Counted from the stretch's first letter, positions 26,076 to 34,174 are shown. The stretch is DNA of 53,189 bases from a virus (IMGVR_UViG_3300013099_000025:1-53189), one strand, 5' to 3'. The notes: a model not told the origin generated them from the sequence alone. Made by a program: numbers and translations.

Positions 26076-27002
26076 TTATTTCACCTTAATCATAGACATA
26101 GCTTTAGTTATCTTATTTGCTGATATCCTTAACTCTGAGAAAACAGCAGCAATTTCTGATGGGAAAATTAATTCCTGAATTGCTAATGTGTCAGCATCAT
26201 TATTGGATATAGCTGGATATGTTTGTTGAAGGCATTTCATGATATATTGACATGCTGGATCTTCAACAGCTTTGATTATTCCAGATATTCCGTAATTAAC
26301 AAACATGGTAATTAACTTTTTATATCCATCCTGAACTAAACCAACTAATTCTTTTTCTATTTTAAATTTAACTAAAACATTATGAAAAATTTGAAATCCT
26401 TTTTTATAAACAGCTGTCTGTAAATCTTTACCATTTATTTCTGATGCGTGAAAGATTTTAATATATGCATCTACATCTTTAGCAATTAATTTTGTCGATG
26501 CAGTGGATATTTTTTTATCTGCTAGTACATGAAAAAATACATTATAAAAATGTGCGTATTCGTTGTAATATAATGATAAAAATTTACCTTTCCCATGTGC
26601 AGCTGCCATATGCATACATTCATGAATAGTCAATCTGCCTAACCATTTATCAGAAGAAAATCCGAACGTAGTGTTATTTTCAATCAATAAAAATATTCTA
26701 TTTTCATCTGGAGTATAGAAAGCCCTGATTCCATCCATAGCATGACCAAATATTTTCGTAAAAGAATATGATAACAATCCTTTCGTCAAATATGCTGGTG
26801 TCAATAATTGTTTATCAATCATTCTCTCTAAGAATTTATATGATGGAGAGGTTAATGGATTCTTAGCCAATGACATTTTATATCTATCAACTAGGACATT
26901 AGACGAATACAATTTTAATTTATCATCTAATACAGCTACCAATTGTGGATTAACTGGTACTGCAAATAATTCTTTTAATAAATCTTTCTCTGTTAAAATC
27001 AT
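26076..27002 (-). CDS. HExxH putative zinc metallopeptidase in tail operon
   Basis: 308 residues. LTIHECMHMAAAHGKGKF (about 125-142) contains HECMH, a complete HExxH zinc-peptidase motif, with another His five residues on. NEYAHFYNVFFH follows, where a third ligand could be. The N-terminal 100 residues include LLSYSFTKIFGHAMDGIRAFY; the C-terminal half is helical. It is the first gene after the late promoter at 27032-27050 and directly precedes the tape measure. It may process a virion protein or, as a virion enzyme, act on the cell envelope. A helical non-enzymatic tail protein with a chance HExxH is the alternative. Confidence 0.6.
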   Translation of the reverse strand: MILTEKDLLKELFAVPVNPQLVAVLDDKLKLYSSNVLVDRYKMSLAKNPLTSPSYKFLERMIDKQLLTPAYLTKGLLSYSFTKIFGHAMDGIRAFYTPDENRIFLLIENNTTFGFSSDKWLGRLTIHECMHMAAAHGKGKFLSLYYNEYAHFYNVFFHVLADKKISTASTKLIAKDVDAYIKIFHASEINGKDLQTAVYKKGFQIFHNVLVKFKIEKELVGLVQDGYKKLITMFVNYGISGIIKAVEDPACQYIMKCLQQTYPAISNNDADTLAIQELIFPSEIAAVFSELRISANKITKAMSMIKVK

Positions 27003-27031
27003 TTGTATATACCTTATAAAATTAAATTATT

Positions 27032-27050
27032 CTTCAATTATATGTTCCTA
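27032..27050 (-). promoter_or_regulatory. Late promoter motif overlapping the terminase stop
   Basis: Read on the minus strand this is TAGGAACATATAATTGAAG. The first three bases are the TAG stop codon of the terminase gene. It lies 30 bases before the HExxH gene and should drive that gene, the tape measure and the 812-residue protein. Confidence 0.78.
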
Positions 27051-28709
27051 GTTTAAAAATTCAAACGTGTCGATATTGGAGGTATTTGAATGTTTATTTA
27101 AGTATTCGTGAATGTTTTGTGAAACTAATTTTTCTGTTGATTGTGGGCTTTCTAATCCAGTATATACATCATCATTCATTCCCATTATTGCAGCGAATTC
27201 ATCATTAGCTTGAGGGTCAACATCTAACATCAATGGTGGATTATATTTTCTTACATAACAACCAAATGCCAATGACATCGCAATATCATCATTACAATTT
27301 GTATCAGCTTCCACTTTACCATTTTTCTTTTCAACCAATCCAATTAATTCCATAGCCATTCTCTTAGATTTAACAATGGATGGATCTTCAGTTACCATTG
27401 AATACAATGCATCAATCATTAACGGTCTTGTTTTCGATGATGTCGTCAAACCAGCTTTCATTACTCCTCCTGCTGTCGTTTCCTTGTATACTCTAATTGA
27501 ATGAGGAGATCTTTCCATGAATTCAACTATCTGTGTTCCATATGAATTATTCTCTATTACAATTGGACCAGATGCGAAAACTGTTGCTACATATAAAACA
27601 ACTTTACCAAAATCTGTGACAGGACATTTCCCTTGATATTCCCATACCAATTCAAATGTTATGTAATCATAAACGGATATAGCTGAATAATCTGTCCCGT
27701 GTTCAGAGGCAGTATCCACACATATCATATAAGGTTTACCTTTTATATATCTCTTAAATTCGTAAACAGTTCCATTGAACATTTTCCTTTCATTGTATTT
27801 TATATCTTTCACTTGTTCTTGAAGCAATGCACATATTTTATCATCGAAAAATGCACCAGATGAAGGTAAGAAAACTAATTCTAATTCCTGTTTGATTTTC
27901 CTTTCATCATTATCAAACAACATGCATTGTTGTTTAAACCAATCTGGATCAGATGCCAACTCTTTAATATCACGCCAATGAATAACCATTGGTGTAAGTA
28001 AACTATTTCCAGAAATTGCATTAGTATATTGTCTATAATAAAATGCTCCAACACCAGATGTTTTATTTGGTGTGGATAGAATAATTGTCCCATAAGGAAC
28101 ACCAGCTTTTTTCGCATGTTTCTGATTTGTCGATAAAGCTGGAACCATTGATGTCCATGCATCATCGATATGTTCAATAAATGCTGCTTCATCGATCACT
28201 AGAAATGTTATGGCTTTACCACGTAATGTTTTACCGGGAGCTTTTGGATTAACTGTAGCTGCATAACATTTAGAACCATTTGTCAAAATGAAAGATTGTT
28301 CAGATCTTTTAGCGAATCCTGCTTGATTTGAATTTCCACCGGATGGTTTAATCCAAGTTGGTAATTTATCAATCATACCAGAAATAGTTCTTGCGAATGT
28401 AGTTGCTTCTGGTCCATCTTTCGAAACAATTCCTACGACAACATTGGGAAAGAAAACTAATAACCACGTACAATATGCTTGTAATGTAGTTGATATTCCT
28501 ACTTGGCGAGATTTCAAAACAATAGCATGTTTCTTATCTTCTAAAATATCAATCAATGTTTTCTGCAATTCATACATATCGAATTTAACATCACCGCCTG
28601 GTAATTCTAACAATATATATTTTGCACAAAAATAATGAAATGATTTCTTACATTTTAGAAATTCTTCTAAATATTTTTGTTTTTTAGATATTGCTTTTTG
28701 TTTAGCCAT
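27048..28709 (-). CDS. terL: Terminase large subunit (T4 gp17-like)
   Basis: 553 residues. The ATPase half has an altered Walker A (KSRQVGIST, residues 66-74), as in T4 gp17 and many TerL proteins, and Walker B with catalytic Glu LVIDEAAF (about 171-178), then LSTPNKTSGVGAFYY as coupling motif. The nuclease half begins with MICVDTASEHGTDYSAI (about 328), where VDTASEHGxDYS supplies the first metal-binding Asp of the RNase H-like fold, and a later DCNDDIAMSLAFG gives the final acidic pair. The enzyme packages DNA into the head and cuts concatemers. The ATG overlaps no ribosome site but follows the upstream stop by one base, so it is probably coupled. Confidence 0.93.
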   Translation of the reverse strand: MAKQKAISKKQKYLEEFLKCKKSFHYFCAKYILLELPGGDVKFDMYELQKTLIDILEDKKHAIVLKSRQVGISTTLQAYCTWLLVFFPNVVVGIVSKDGPEATTFARTISGMIDKLPTWIKPSGGNSNQAGFAKRSEQSFILTNGSKCYAATVNPKAPGKTLRGKAITFLVIDEAAFIEHIDDAWTSMVPALSTNQKHAKKAGVPYGTIILSTPNKTSGVGAFYYRQYTNAISGNSLLTPMVIHWRDIKELASDPDWFKQQCMLFDNDERKIKQELELVFLPSSGAFFDDKICALLQEQVKDIKYNERKMFNGTVYEFKRYIKGKPYMICVDTASEHGTDYSAISVYDYITFELVWEYQGKCPVTDFGKVVLYVATVFASGPIVIENNSYGTQIVEFMERSPHSIRVYKETTAGGVMKAGLTTSSKTRPLMIDALYSMVTEDPSIVKSKRMAMELIGLVEKKNGKVEADTNCNDDIAMSLAFGCYVRKYNPPLMLDVDPQANDEFAAIMGMNDDVYTGLESPQSTEKLVSQNIHEYLNKHSNTSNIDTFEFLN

Positions 28710-28710
28710 T

Positions 28711-30099
28711 TTATAATATTTTTCCCCATGTCGGACGAACTAATCTAAGTTTGGCTGTAGATTTCCATCCAGCATTGTCTCTTCGTAATATAATATTAGA
28801 GGAAAATAAAATATATTTTCCGTTAATATCATCATAATCACTCGTCTTAGATTCAAATTTTACTGGCTGACCAATATTCATAAATAAATGTAAAGGGAAA
28901 AGTCTTTCCACATTTACACTTATTTGAGACATATTAAATGTTGATTTATTCAATTTAGCAGATAACCAATATTCGTCTTGGATAGCTCCCATCTCTCCAG
29001 ATAATTCTTTCTGGGGATGATTATCAATATCTTTATTATGGCAAATGTGGTCTGATATATATATATTTCTCTTTCTTATACTTTCAGATATATATGGATC
29101 ACTTTCAGAATTAAAATAGATATTTTTTGATATATAATTTTCCATATTCACATTATCGATTCTGTGAAATTTATCTACTGGTTTTTGGATATAATGATTA
29201 TCAACACCAAGAGCAGAAAATGCTGTATTTGCCATATATTTTGTACTGATATCAGAGTAAATAAAATAATCTTTAAAATTTCCTTCGTCGAAATTGTTTA
29301 TATATTTTGCATTGTCTGCATCATCATTAGCTAAATGAATTATATTGAAGGTTGCTTTATCATGTAATAATCTATCAGTTATATTCATCAAATTATAATT
29401 AATTACTTTATCTCCTAAATTTTCGTCTGGTATTCCTATCGAAGCATAAAATATTCCGAAACCATCATATAAACCAAATTCATTCAATAAATAATCACAA
29501 TGATTTTTCAATACCGTCGGAGGTAAAATAATTTGATCGATATTTATTGTATTCGCTCCTCTATAATCATATTTCAATTGAAATGATGTATCTATTCCTT
29601 CTTTATCTATTTCATCTTTAGCAAATAATAATAAATCAATCATTATCTGTTGAATATGTTGATTTTTATATATGCGATTTATATTAAATGTCATCATTCT
29701 ATAAGCATGTTCAGGAATAGCTTTTATTGTATATGGTCTTTGATCATGCAATGAATCAGTTTTACCAGATCCTAATAATTGATTCGATATTGGAATATCG
29801 TAATCACCAGATAAAAAAAGTAAATCGACACTAAAAACATCTACTTTATCTACACCATTTTCTTCTTTTAGATGGATAGATAATTGTATTATTTCATGCC
29901 CAAGAATTTTATTTTGAATCATTTCAATCGGTTTAATATTCATTTTAAACATAAATATTGGATATGAACCGTTGAATGATGAAACGATTTGCATACTTTG
30001 AACATCTGATTCATAATCATTTTCACCGATAATAACTTCTATTGTAAAACCAGTATCAATCTGTAATAACTTTTTGCCTCCGTCTATAGGTATAGCCAT
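28711..30099 (-). CDS. Baseplate hub protein (gp27/gpD-like), tentative
   Basis: 462 residues, beta-rich. The start (LLQIDTGFTIEVIIGENDYESDVQSMQIVSSFNGSYPIFMFKMNI) and the phrase 'LGHEIIQLSIHLKEENG' resemble the first barrel domain of phage hub proteins such as T4 gp27 and P2 gpD. Around 125-165 come the helices HAYRMMTFNINRIYKNQHIQQIMIDLL, typical of the embedded alpha domain, and the C-terminal strand region ends SNIILRRDNAGWKSTAKLRLVRPTW. In the virion it would form the trimeric hub. GAGG precedes the ATG. A late promoter lies upstream at 30201-30218. The assignment rests on fold-level resemblance. Confidence 0.6.
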   Translation of the reverse strand: MAIPIDGGKKLLQIDTGFTIEVIIGENDYESDVQSMQIVSSFNGSYPIFMFKMNIKPIEMIQNKILGHEIIQLSIHLKEENGVDKVDVFSVDLLFLSGDYDIPISNQLLGSGKTDSLHDQRPYTIKAIPEHAYRMMTFNINRIYKNQHIQQIMIDLLLFAKDEIDKEGIDTSFQLKYDYRGANTINIDQIILPPTVLKNHCDYLLNEFGLYDGFGIFYASIGIPDENLGDKVINYNLMNITDRLLHDKATFNIIHLANDDADNAKYINNFDEGNFKDYFIYSDISTKYMANTAFSALGVDNHYIQKPVDKFHRIDNVNMENYISKNIYFNSESDPYISESIRKRNIYISDHICHNKDIDNHPQKELSGEMGAIQDEYWLSAKLNKSTFNMSQISVNVERLFPLHLFMNIGQPVKFESKTSDYDDINGKYILFSSNIILRRDNAGWKSTAKLRLVRPTWGKIL

Positions 30100-30117
30100 G
30101 AATTATTGCCTCATCTT

Positions 30118-30136
30118 GGGAACATATAATTGAAAT
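30118..30136 (+). promoter_or_regulatory. Late promoter motif upstream of the exported protein
   Basis: GGGAACATATAATTGAAAT, rightward, 32 bases before the gene at 30168. With the leftward copy at 30201-30218 it forms an interlocked divergent pair separating the two structural operons. Confidence 0.75.
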
Positions 30137-30167
30137 AATTTATAATATAAAATTAAAAGGTAAAATT

Positions 30168-30581
30168 ATGAAAAAAATAATTATTTTTCTGATCGCTTTC
30201 TCTCAATTATATGTTCCCATTATCACATCTAATTCTTATGCAAAACATTTACATAAAGAAAGAGTATACCAAGAATATTGGGCAGAGAAGAATAATGCTG
30301 TTGCGATTGAATATATCTTACCAGATAGAGCGAGAGTGGATATTGTTACAGAAGAATATGCGATAGAAGTTGACTTTGCGTATAAATGGGCAGAGGCAGT
30401 TGGTCAATCATTATATTATGCGGAAATGATGAAGTTAAAACCTGGCATCGTATTGATCGTTGAAGATATAAAAAAATTCAAATTGGTTTTCAGATTGAAA
30501 GTATTGACTGAAAAATATAATATTCGATTGTGGATAATCACACCGGATGATTTGGATTTTAGTGTTATGGAAAATAAATAA
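30168..30581 (+). CDS. Exported PD-(D/E)XK nuclease-like protein
   Basis: 137 residues. A clear signal peptide opens it (MKKIIIFLIAFSQLYVPIITSNSYA, predicted cut after the Ala at about 25, giving KHLHK). The mature part has RARVDIVTEEYAIEVDFAYKWAEAVGQSLYYAE, which matches the core of PD-(D/E)XK nuclease-like folds (Asp in a first strand, E-x-D in the next, then an alpha helix with EAxGQ). The Lys normally paired with the last acidic residue appears as Tyr-Lys two residues on, so activity is uncertain. Export to the envelope of a phage enzyme that could cut DNA suggests blocking superinfection. It stands alone on the plus strand between minus operons and has its own promoter and terminator. 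Confidence 0.65.
   Translation: MKKIIIFLIAFSQLYVPIITSNSYAKHLHKERVYQEYWAEKNNAVAIEYILPDRARVDIVTEEYAIEVDFAYKWAEAVGQSLYYAEMMKLKPGIVLIVEDIKKFKLVFRLKVLTEKYNIRLWIITPDDLDFSVMENK
30201..30218 (-). promoter_or_regulatory. Late promoter motif inside the signal-peptide coding sequence
   Basis: Leftward GGGAACATATAATTGAGA, within codons for SQLYVP of the exported protein on the other strand. It lies about 100 bases before the hub-like gene and is the only motif copy ahead of hub and terminase genes. Confidence 0.75.
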
Positions 30582-30607
30582 AAAAATCCCTATGGTAGCG
30601 GATTTTT
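30582..30607. terminator. Terminator between two convergent genes
   Basis: AAAAATCC, 10-base loop, GGATTTTT. The stem ends in A-run/T-run on both sides and sits between the end of the plus-strand gene (30581) and the end of the minus-strand gene (30613), so it can stop transcription from both directions. Confidence 0.7.
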
Positions 30608-30612
30608 CGTAG

Positions 30613-30831
30613 TTACCATATCCATCCTTCATGGTGATAACTACTACACATGGTGTCGCCAATTTCTTGGCTCTCAACACCATATGTCTCAAAATTAACA
30701 TTACAATCATCAACATCGGCAAATCTTTTGCCGATGATCGAACACTCTGCATCCAACGCATTCAATCCAGAATTGAATACATGTTCAATACAGTTTGAGC
30801 ATGATCGACAAGGCAACGTTTCCTTCGTCAT
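30613..30831 (-). CDS. Small cysteine-rich protein
   Basis: 72 residues from the ATG at 30831 with AGGAG six bases upstream; a GTG 27 bases earlier is a worse choice. MTKETLPCRSCSNCIEHV has CRSCSNC near the start and two further cysteines near the middle (AECSII, DDCNVN) and one in DTMCSSYHHEGW. This suggests a zinc-binding mini-domain. Sequence family not recognised. It is the last gene of the rightmost minus-strand block and may be served by the shared element at 30955-30986, which would leave a leader of more than 100 bases (30832-30954) with no other gene. Confidence 0.65.
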   Translation of the reverse strand: MTKETLPCRSCSNCIEHVFNSGLNALDAECSIIGKRFADVDDCNVNFETYGVESQEIGDTMCSSYHHEGWIW

Positions 30832-30954
30832 AACATTCTCCTTTAAGAATATTACCACAATTATTTATTCTCCATATGTGGATTGGAGTCTCACTTTTTG
30901 ATTCTGTCAGATGACATTCCAGAAGGATAACTGGAAACTAAAAAAGATTAATTC

Positions 30955-30986
30955 TTTGGTAGCACTAATTAATATATATAATAACC
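30955..30986 (-). promoter_or_regulatory. Shared element, candidate early/middle promoter (copy 2)
   Basis: TTTGGTAGCACTAAT then AATATATATAATA, matching copy 1 at 1781-1812 at nearly every position. It lies in a 266-base region without genes (30832-31097) beside the minus-strand gene starting at 30831. No plus-strand gene follows within 200 bases, which supports leftward use. The rest of this gap shows only the hairpin at 31054 and AT-rich sequence. Confidence 0.45.
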
Positions 30987-31053
30987 CCCAGTTAGAAAGA
31001 TTAATTTAACGATATAGCGTTTTTAAGGAGTATTTTAAGCTATATTTTGACAA

Positions 31054-31084
31054 AAAAGAAAATCCGAATGGAAGATTTTCTTTT
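31054..31084 (-). terminator. Terminator after the 98-residue gene
   Basis: AAAAGAAAATC, 9-base loop, GATTTTCTTTT. On the minus strand the stem is followed by a T-rich tract. It ends the small-gene transcript that includes the gene at 31098-31394. Confidence 0.6.
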
Positions 31085-31097
31085 CAATATTAATTAA

Positions 31098-31394
31098 TCA
31101 TTTGATAATTTTATTCAATTCAATATCATCAAAATATTCTCCATTGATATATATTCCATTGTCCAATGCACATTGAAATATTTCATGTAATGATTCATTG
31201 CTATCATCTCCTAGATCATTCACTTCATCATAAATATATTTGAAAAATACTAAATTTTCTAAATCAAATTGATTTTTTGTCATGCCATCATAAAAAACAT
31301 ATGAATAATTATCTTTTATGGTAAAACCATATAATTTCTTTCCATCTTTTTGTTCAAAGATGACAGCATTTAAACGAACATCTTCTAAAATCAT
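31098..31394 (-). CDS. Hypothetical acidic protein
   Basis: 98 residues, MILEDVRLNAVIFEQKDGKKLYGFTIKDNYSYVFYDGM and then an acidic helical second half (DEVNDLGDDSNESLHE). Two beta strands are likely at the start. No family recognised. It is preceded by AAGGAGATTTGATAAA and an ATG, the favourite ribosome site of this genome. It is in the same frame as the gene before it (stop TGA at 31416), but the good ribosome site argues for two separate proteins rather than a readthrough. Confidence 0.65.
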   Translation of the reverse strand: MILEDVRLNAVIFEQKDGKKLYGFTIKDNYSYVFYDGMTKNQFDLENLVFFKYIYDEVNDLGDDSNESLHEIFQCALDNGIYINGEYFDDIELNKIIK

Positions 31395-31415
31395 TTTATC
31401 AAATCTCCTTGTTAT

Positions 31416-31628
31416 TCAATCTGAAAAATGTGTTTCGCATAAATCACCGACAAAATGTTCATCAGTTTCAGTTAAAAATTCACCAATTACTAACTGTTCT
31501 ACCAATTTAAATTCATCGTCTGTTAACTCTTTGATTTTTCTTCCAGTTAATATTTTAGCTGCTATTATAGCCGATCGATATGGTGCAGCTTCTCTAGCAT
31601 GATAATTGCTCATACTTTCTGTATCCAT
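31416..31628 (-). CDS. Hypothetical small protein
   Basis: 70 residues starting MDTESMSNYHAREAAPYRSAIIAAKILTGRKI. A helical stretch (SAIIAAKILTGRKIKELTDDEFKLVEQLV) dominates, followed by an acidic tail (TETDEHFVGDLCETHFSD). AGGAAATATAAA precedes the ATG. It lies 10 bases after the 300-residue gene, so one transcript covers both. No known domain. Confidence 0.6.
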   Translation of the reverse strand: MDTESMSNYHAREAAPYRSAIIAAKILTGRKIKELTDDEFKLVEQLVIGEFLTETDEHFVGDLCETHFSD

Positions 31629-31638
31629 TTTATATTTC

Positions 31639-32541
31639 CTAATCCGTCAAAGCTGCCATCATTCTTGTTGGAATGTTTAATGTTCGTTCAGCAATATTAT
31701 CTAACATTTTTTTAGCATTTATATTTTCTTCTTTACATGAATATGTAGCAATTGCCATGAACATATTCCACGCAGTAATTGGAGGAATATTTTCTTCGTC
31801 GAAATCATTCCCATTGTTCGTCAAATTGGCAAGATTATGAACAACAGCAGCATATCGACGTTTTCCTAATTTCTCAACCATTCCAAGAGCTTTCATAGCA
31901 TCTTCAGGAGGAACAATTGTACTGAAATTTTCATTTACCAAATCAGTAATATTAGTATTAAAGACATCAATATAACTTCCAATATTCGATTCCAATGCGG
32001 TATTCGAATGTAAGATATGAATCTGTCTCATACCAAGAATTTTCTTCTTAAATGCAATACTTCCTAAAACATTATATTCATTATCAACAATTCCCATACC
32101 GAAAGAATACATTGCTGCTTTCGTTCCGTTATATGAATTTTCAATATTTATCAATGGAACAACCATTGAATTTATTATATTTGTATTTGGATTGACAATC
32201 ATCAATTCAGTTGACATTTGTGTAAGATTTGAAGAGAATAAAGTTCTCTCTGATATATTATTATCTCCAGATGATAGATTTGAGATTGAATCCAAAACAG
32301 CATCTACCGCCATAGCATTTCCAAAGAATTTATATTCTGTTGAAACCGCACCAATATATTGTCTATCATCAATAGATGAATCTGATTTCCCTGTGAAAAT
32401 TGCCAATGAAGGCAATTCCAACTCTCTTGTAACACCTCTTAAAACTTCATACCAAATTGAAGAATATCTATCACGATATTCAAACAATCCATCATCGATC
32501 GTTGTTAATCCCATCTCTAATGCTTCTTGGATAAATGACAT
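31639..32541 (-). CDS. Hypothetical protein, weak DUF932-like resemblance
   Basis: 300 residues. The C-terminal third (RRYAAVVHNLANLTNNGNDFDEENIPPITAWNMFMAIATYSCKEENINAKKMLDNIAERTLNIP) resembles the end of DUF932 proteins found on phages and plasmids, where a 'TAWxxxNAxxEYxxH' segment precedes the last helix. The N-terminal 120 residues contain SLAIFTGKSDSSIDDRQYIGAVSTEYKFFGNAMAVDAVLD, again in style. The role of that family is not established. The match is weak. A strong clue is only its intact, well-started reading frame in an accessory operon. Confidence 0.55.
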   Translation of the reverse strand: MSFIQEALEMGLTTIDDGLFEYRDRYSSIWYEVLRGVTRELELPSLAIFTGKSDSSIDDRQYIGAVSTEYKFFGNAMAVDAVLDSISNLSSGDNNISERTLFSSNLTQMSTELMIVNPNTNIINSMVVPLINIENSYNGTKAAMYSFGMGIVDNEYNVLGSIAFKKKILGMRQIHILHSNTALESNIGSYIDVFNTNITDLVNENFSTIVPPEDAMKALGMVEKLGKRRYAAVVHNLANLTNNGNDFDEENIPPITAWNMFMAIATYSCKEENINAKKMLDNIAERTLNIPTRMMAALTD

Positions 32542-32554
32542 TTAATTAGTCTCC

Positions 32555-32779
32555 TTATTGTTCATCTGTTGAAATATCATCCAATGCTTTATCAAATTCT
32601 TTTTGAGATAATTCACAGCCATGATAATCTATCGGACTCATGTATATCCCTTCAATGATTATTGGAGAAAATCCTTCTTTTTTGAGATCATGATCAATCA
32701 AATGAATACTAATATCATTATTTGTTGATCTAACATTTGTGACAGTTCCGTTTGATATTTCTATCAATATTTTATCCAT
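32555..32779 (-). CDS. Hypothetical small protein
   Basis: 74 residues, MDKILIEISNGTVTNVRSTNNDISIHLIDHDLKKEGFSP, likely a small beta sheet followed by a helix (CELSQKEFDKALDDI). Many phages encode similar short proteins with an 'ILIEISNGxVxxVxS...ISIxLIDxDxx' start, of unknown role. The ATG at 32779 abuts the stop of the upstream gene at 32780, so they are translationally coupled. Confidence 0.6.
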   Translation of the reverse strand: MDKILIEISNGTVTNVRSTNNDISIHLIDHDLKKEGFSPIIIEGIYMSPIDYHGCELSQKEFDKALDDISTDEQ

Positions 32780-33013
32780 TTAAATAACCTCATAATCTTC
32801 CATATCATCCATTGATAAAATCACATCATCATCAGCAATAACAAATGATGCATCAATATATTCACCATTAGAAGGTAATCCCAATTCATCATTATTTTCT
32901 CTATATTTTTCCACTTTTTCCATAAAATCTTTTTGATCTTCTGCTTCGATTTCTATCTCACCAGACATTTCCCATGAAACTGGTAATTTAAATTTTTTCA
33001 ATTTAACCTCCAT
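32780..33013 (-). CDS. Hypothetical small acidic protein
   Basis: 77 residues, MEVKLKKFKLPVSWEMSGEIEIEAEDQKDFMEKVEKYRENNDELGLPSNGEYIDASFVI. The sequence fits a short beta-alpha-beta fold with a conserved LPSNGEYIDxS loop that I have seen in other small phage proteins of unknown role. Acidic overall and free of cysteine. GAGG lies before the ATG. It is coupled to the 74-residue gene downstream. Confidence 0.6.
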   Translation of the reverse strand: MEVKLKKFKLPVSWEMSGEIEIEAEDQKDFMEKVEKYRENNDELGLPSNGEYIDASFVIADDDVILSMDDMEDYEVI

Positions 33014-33096
33014 CTTGATTTTCTTATTTCTCTTGTGTATTGAAATATAAGAAATGTGGTTTAGTTAGAAATAAATCTGATAATTTAGCTAAAACA

Positions 33097-33252
33097 TTAA
33101 TCACATTTCTCACATTTATTACACCGTGGTTTAGATGCAGTATAAATCCCACAATATTCACAAATATATTTTTGATCTCCAGGATTCATCTTTTCCCAAT
33201 CTGTCATAATATCAAACAAACCAACTTCTTCAAATAAATTATCTCTTGTCAT
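33097..33252 (-). CDS. Small zinc-ribbon protein (51 residues)
   Basis: A 51-residue frame, MTRDNLFEEVGLFDIMTDWEKMNPGDQKYICEYCGIYTASKPRCNKCEKCD. It has two paired CxxC motifs (CEYC, then CNKCEKC), a clear zinc-ribbon arrangement. The ATG at 33252 overlaps the end of the nucleotidyltransferase gene (stop at 33239) by 14 bases. It is small enough to be missed by ordinary gene finding. Such ribbons often bind DNA, RNA or an RNA polymerase partner; which one cannot be told here. Confidence 0.7.
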   Translation of the reverse strand: MTRDNLFEEVGLFDIMTDWEKMNPGDQKYICEYCGIYTASKPRCNKCEKCD

Positions 33253-34174
33253 GATAATGTCCTATTATTTCCATTGTTAAATTATTTAATTTTTTAAAAT
33301 CAGAATATTTTGGAAGATCTGTTTTCTCTAAAGCTATTTTAATATTCTCCTCAAGATCATCAAACATTCCGAGAATTTCGTTTAGATTATAATCGCCTTT
33401 CTTGATAGATAATAACAAATCTTTATCTTTCAATGGGAAAATTAAATCACACGTTTCAAGTAATTCAATTCCTTCCAATGTTAATCTGATGAGATGTGAA
33501 GCGAACTTCAAATCGTACCCATGTTTTCTGATTAATTCTTTTCGATGCGACATATTTGAAAATCTTTTATTTACAATTGATAGTGCTTTTTTATTCAACA
33601 CTCCCAAAGGTATTTTAATATCGCCAACTCTCAGATGTTCTTTATCGAAATATTTACTGATGTCTGATTTCAGATGAAGTAATGTATCAGTCGGATCAGC
33701 TTTTTCAAGAATACCTTTTATAAATTCAAATTCTTTATGGTTTCCTAATTTAACAATCATTTTCTTTTTCTGTGAATATGCATATCCGAGAAATCTGTGA
33801 TACAAACCCTTATGTAAAAAATCATGTCTATGTTCTAATAATTTAATCCCCATAGGAGAATTTATTTTTAACTGTTTCTCATCAACGAATAATTGTTCTA
33901 TAATCGTTGGATTACAATCAGAAGCCAATTTAACAAATCTCTTAATATCATAAAATCTTCTATCTATCGCATCGGCATTATTCTTACCATTTTCATCTTT
34001 AGATTTGAAGGATAAATCAATTTCTTTAACTTCTTTCAATCCAAAATAATAATCCAATGGAGCAACAAATACACCAGAATAATCTAAATCTGATTCTGGT
34101 GTATTTGTCCCATATAAATGTGAACCAACTAAATATTCTAGCAAAATATTATTTTGGATGTCCTCGAATTTCAT
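33239..34174 (-). CDS. Nucleotidyltransferase (RlaP/PF10127-type)
   Basis: 311 residues. The start NILLEYLVGSHLYGTNTPESDLDYSGVFVAP holds the polymerase-beta-superfamily signature: GS at residues 17-18 followed by D-x-D in SDLDYSGV. FKSKDENGKNNADAIDRRFYDIKRFVKLASDCNPTIIEQLF follows, the helix and 'NP' motif of this predicted nucleotidyltransferase family, common in jumbo phages. The enzymes transfer a nucleotide to RNA, protein or small molecules; the target is unknown here, though RNA repair is a common suggestion. The C-terminal half includes KALSIVNKRFSNMSHRKELIRKHGYDLKFASHLIRLTLEGIELL, which also belongs to the family. Confidence 0.8.
   Translation of the reverse strand: MKFEDIQNNILLEYLVGSHLYGTNTPESDLDYSGVFVAPLDYYFGLKEVKEIDLSFKSKDENGKNNADAIDRRFYDIKRFVKLASDCNPTIIEQLFVDEKQLKINSPMGIKLLEHRHDFLHKGLYHRFLGYAYSQKKKMIVKLGNHKEFEFIKGILEKADPTDTLLHLKSDISKYFDKEHLRVGDIKIPLGVLNKKALSIVNKRFSNMSHRKELIRKHGYDLKFASHLIRLTLEGIELLETCDLIFPLKDKDLLLSIKKGDYNLNEILGMFDDLEENIKIALEKTDLPKYSDFKKLNNLTMEIIGHYHDKR

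Noticed and set aside
3566-31418. Reassignment of TGA as a sense codon across the genome
   Set aside because: Several well-formed genes end in TGA with an overlapping next start (35002, 35752, 36887, 52206) and the frame after 31416 has its own good ribosome site, so TGA works as a stop here.
31098-31628. One fused gene read through the TGA at 31416
   Set aside because: The two frames are in phase, but AAGGAGATTT sits at the right distance before the ATG at 31394, matching the genome's usual start signal.
33040-33237. 65-residue plus-strand frame
   Set aside because: It lies opposite the zinc-ribbon gene at 33097-33252, which has paired cysteines and fits the minus-strand operon.
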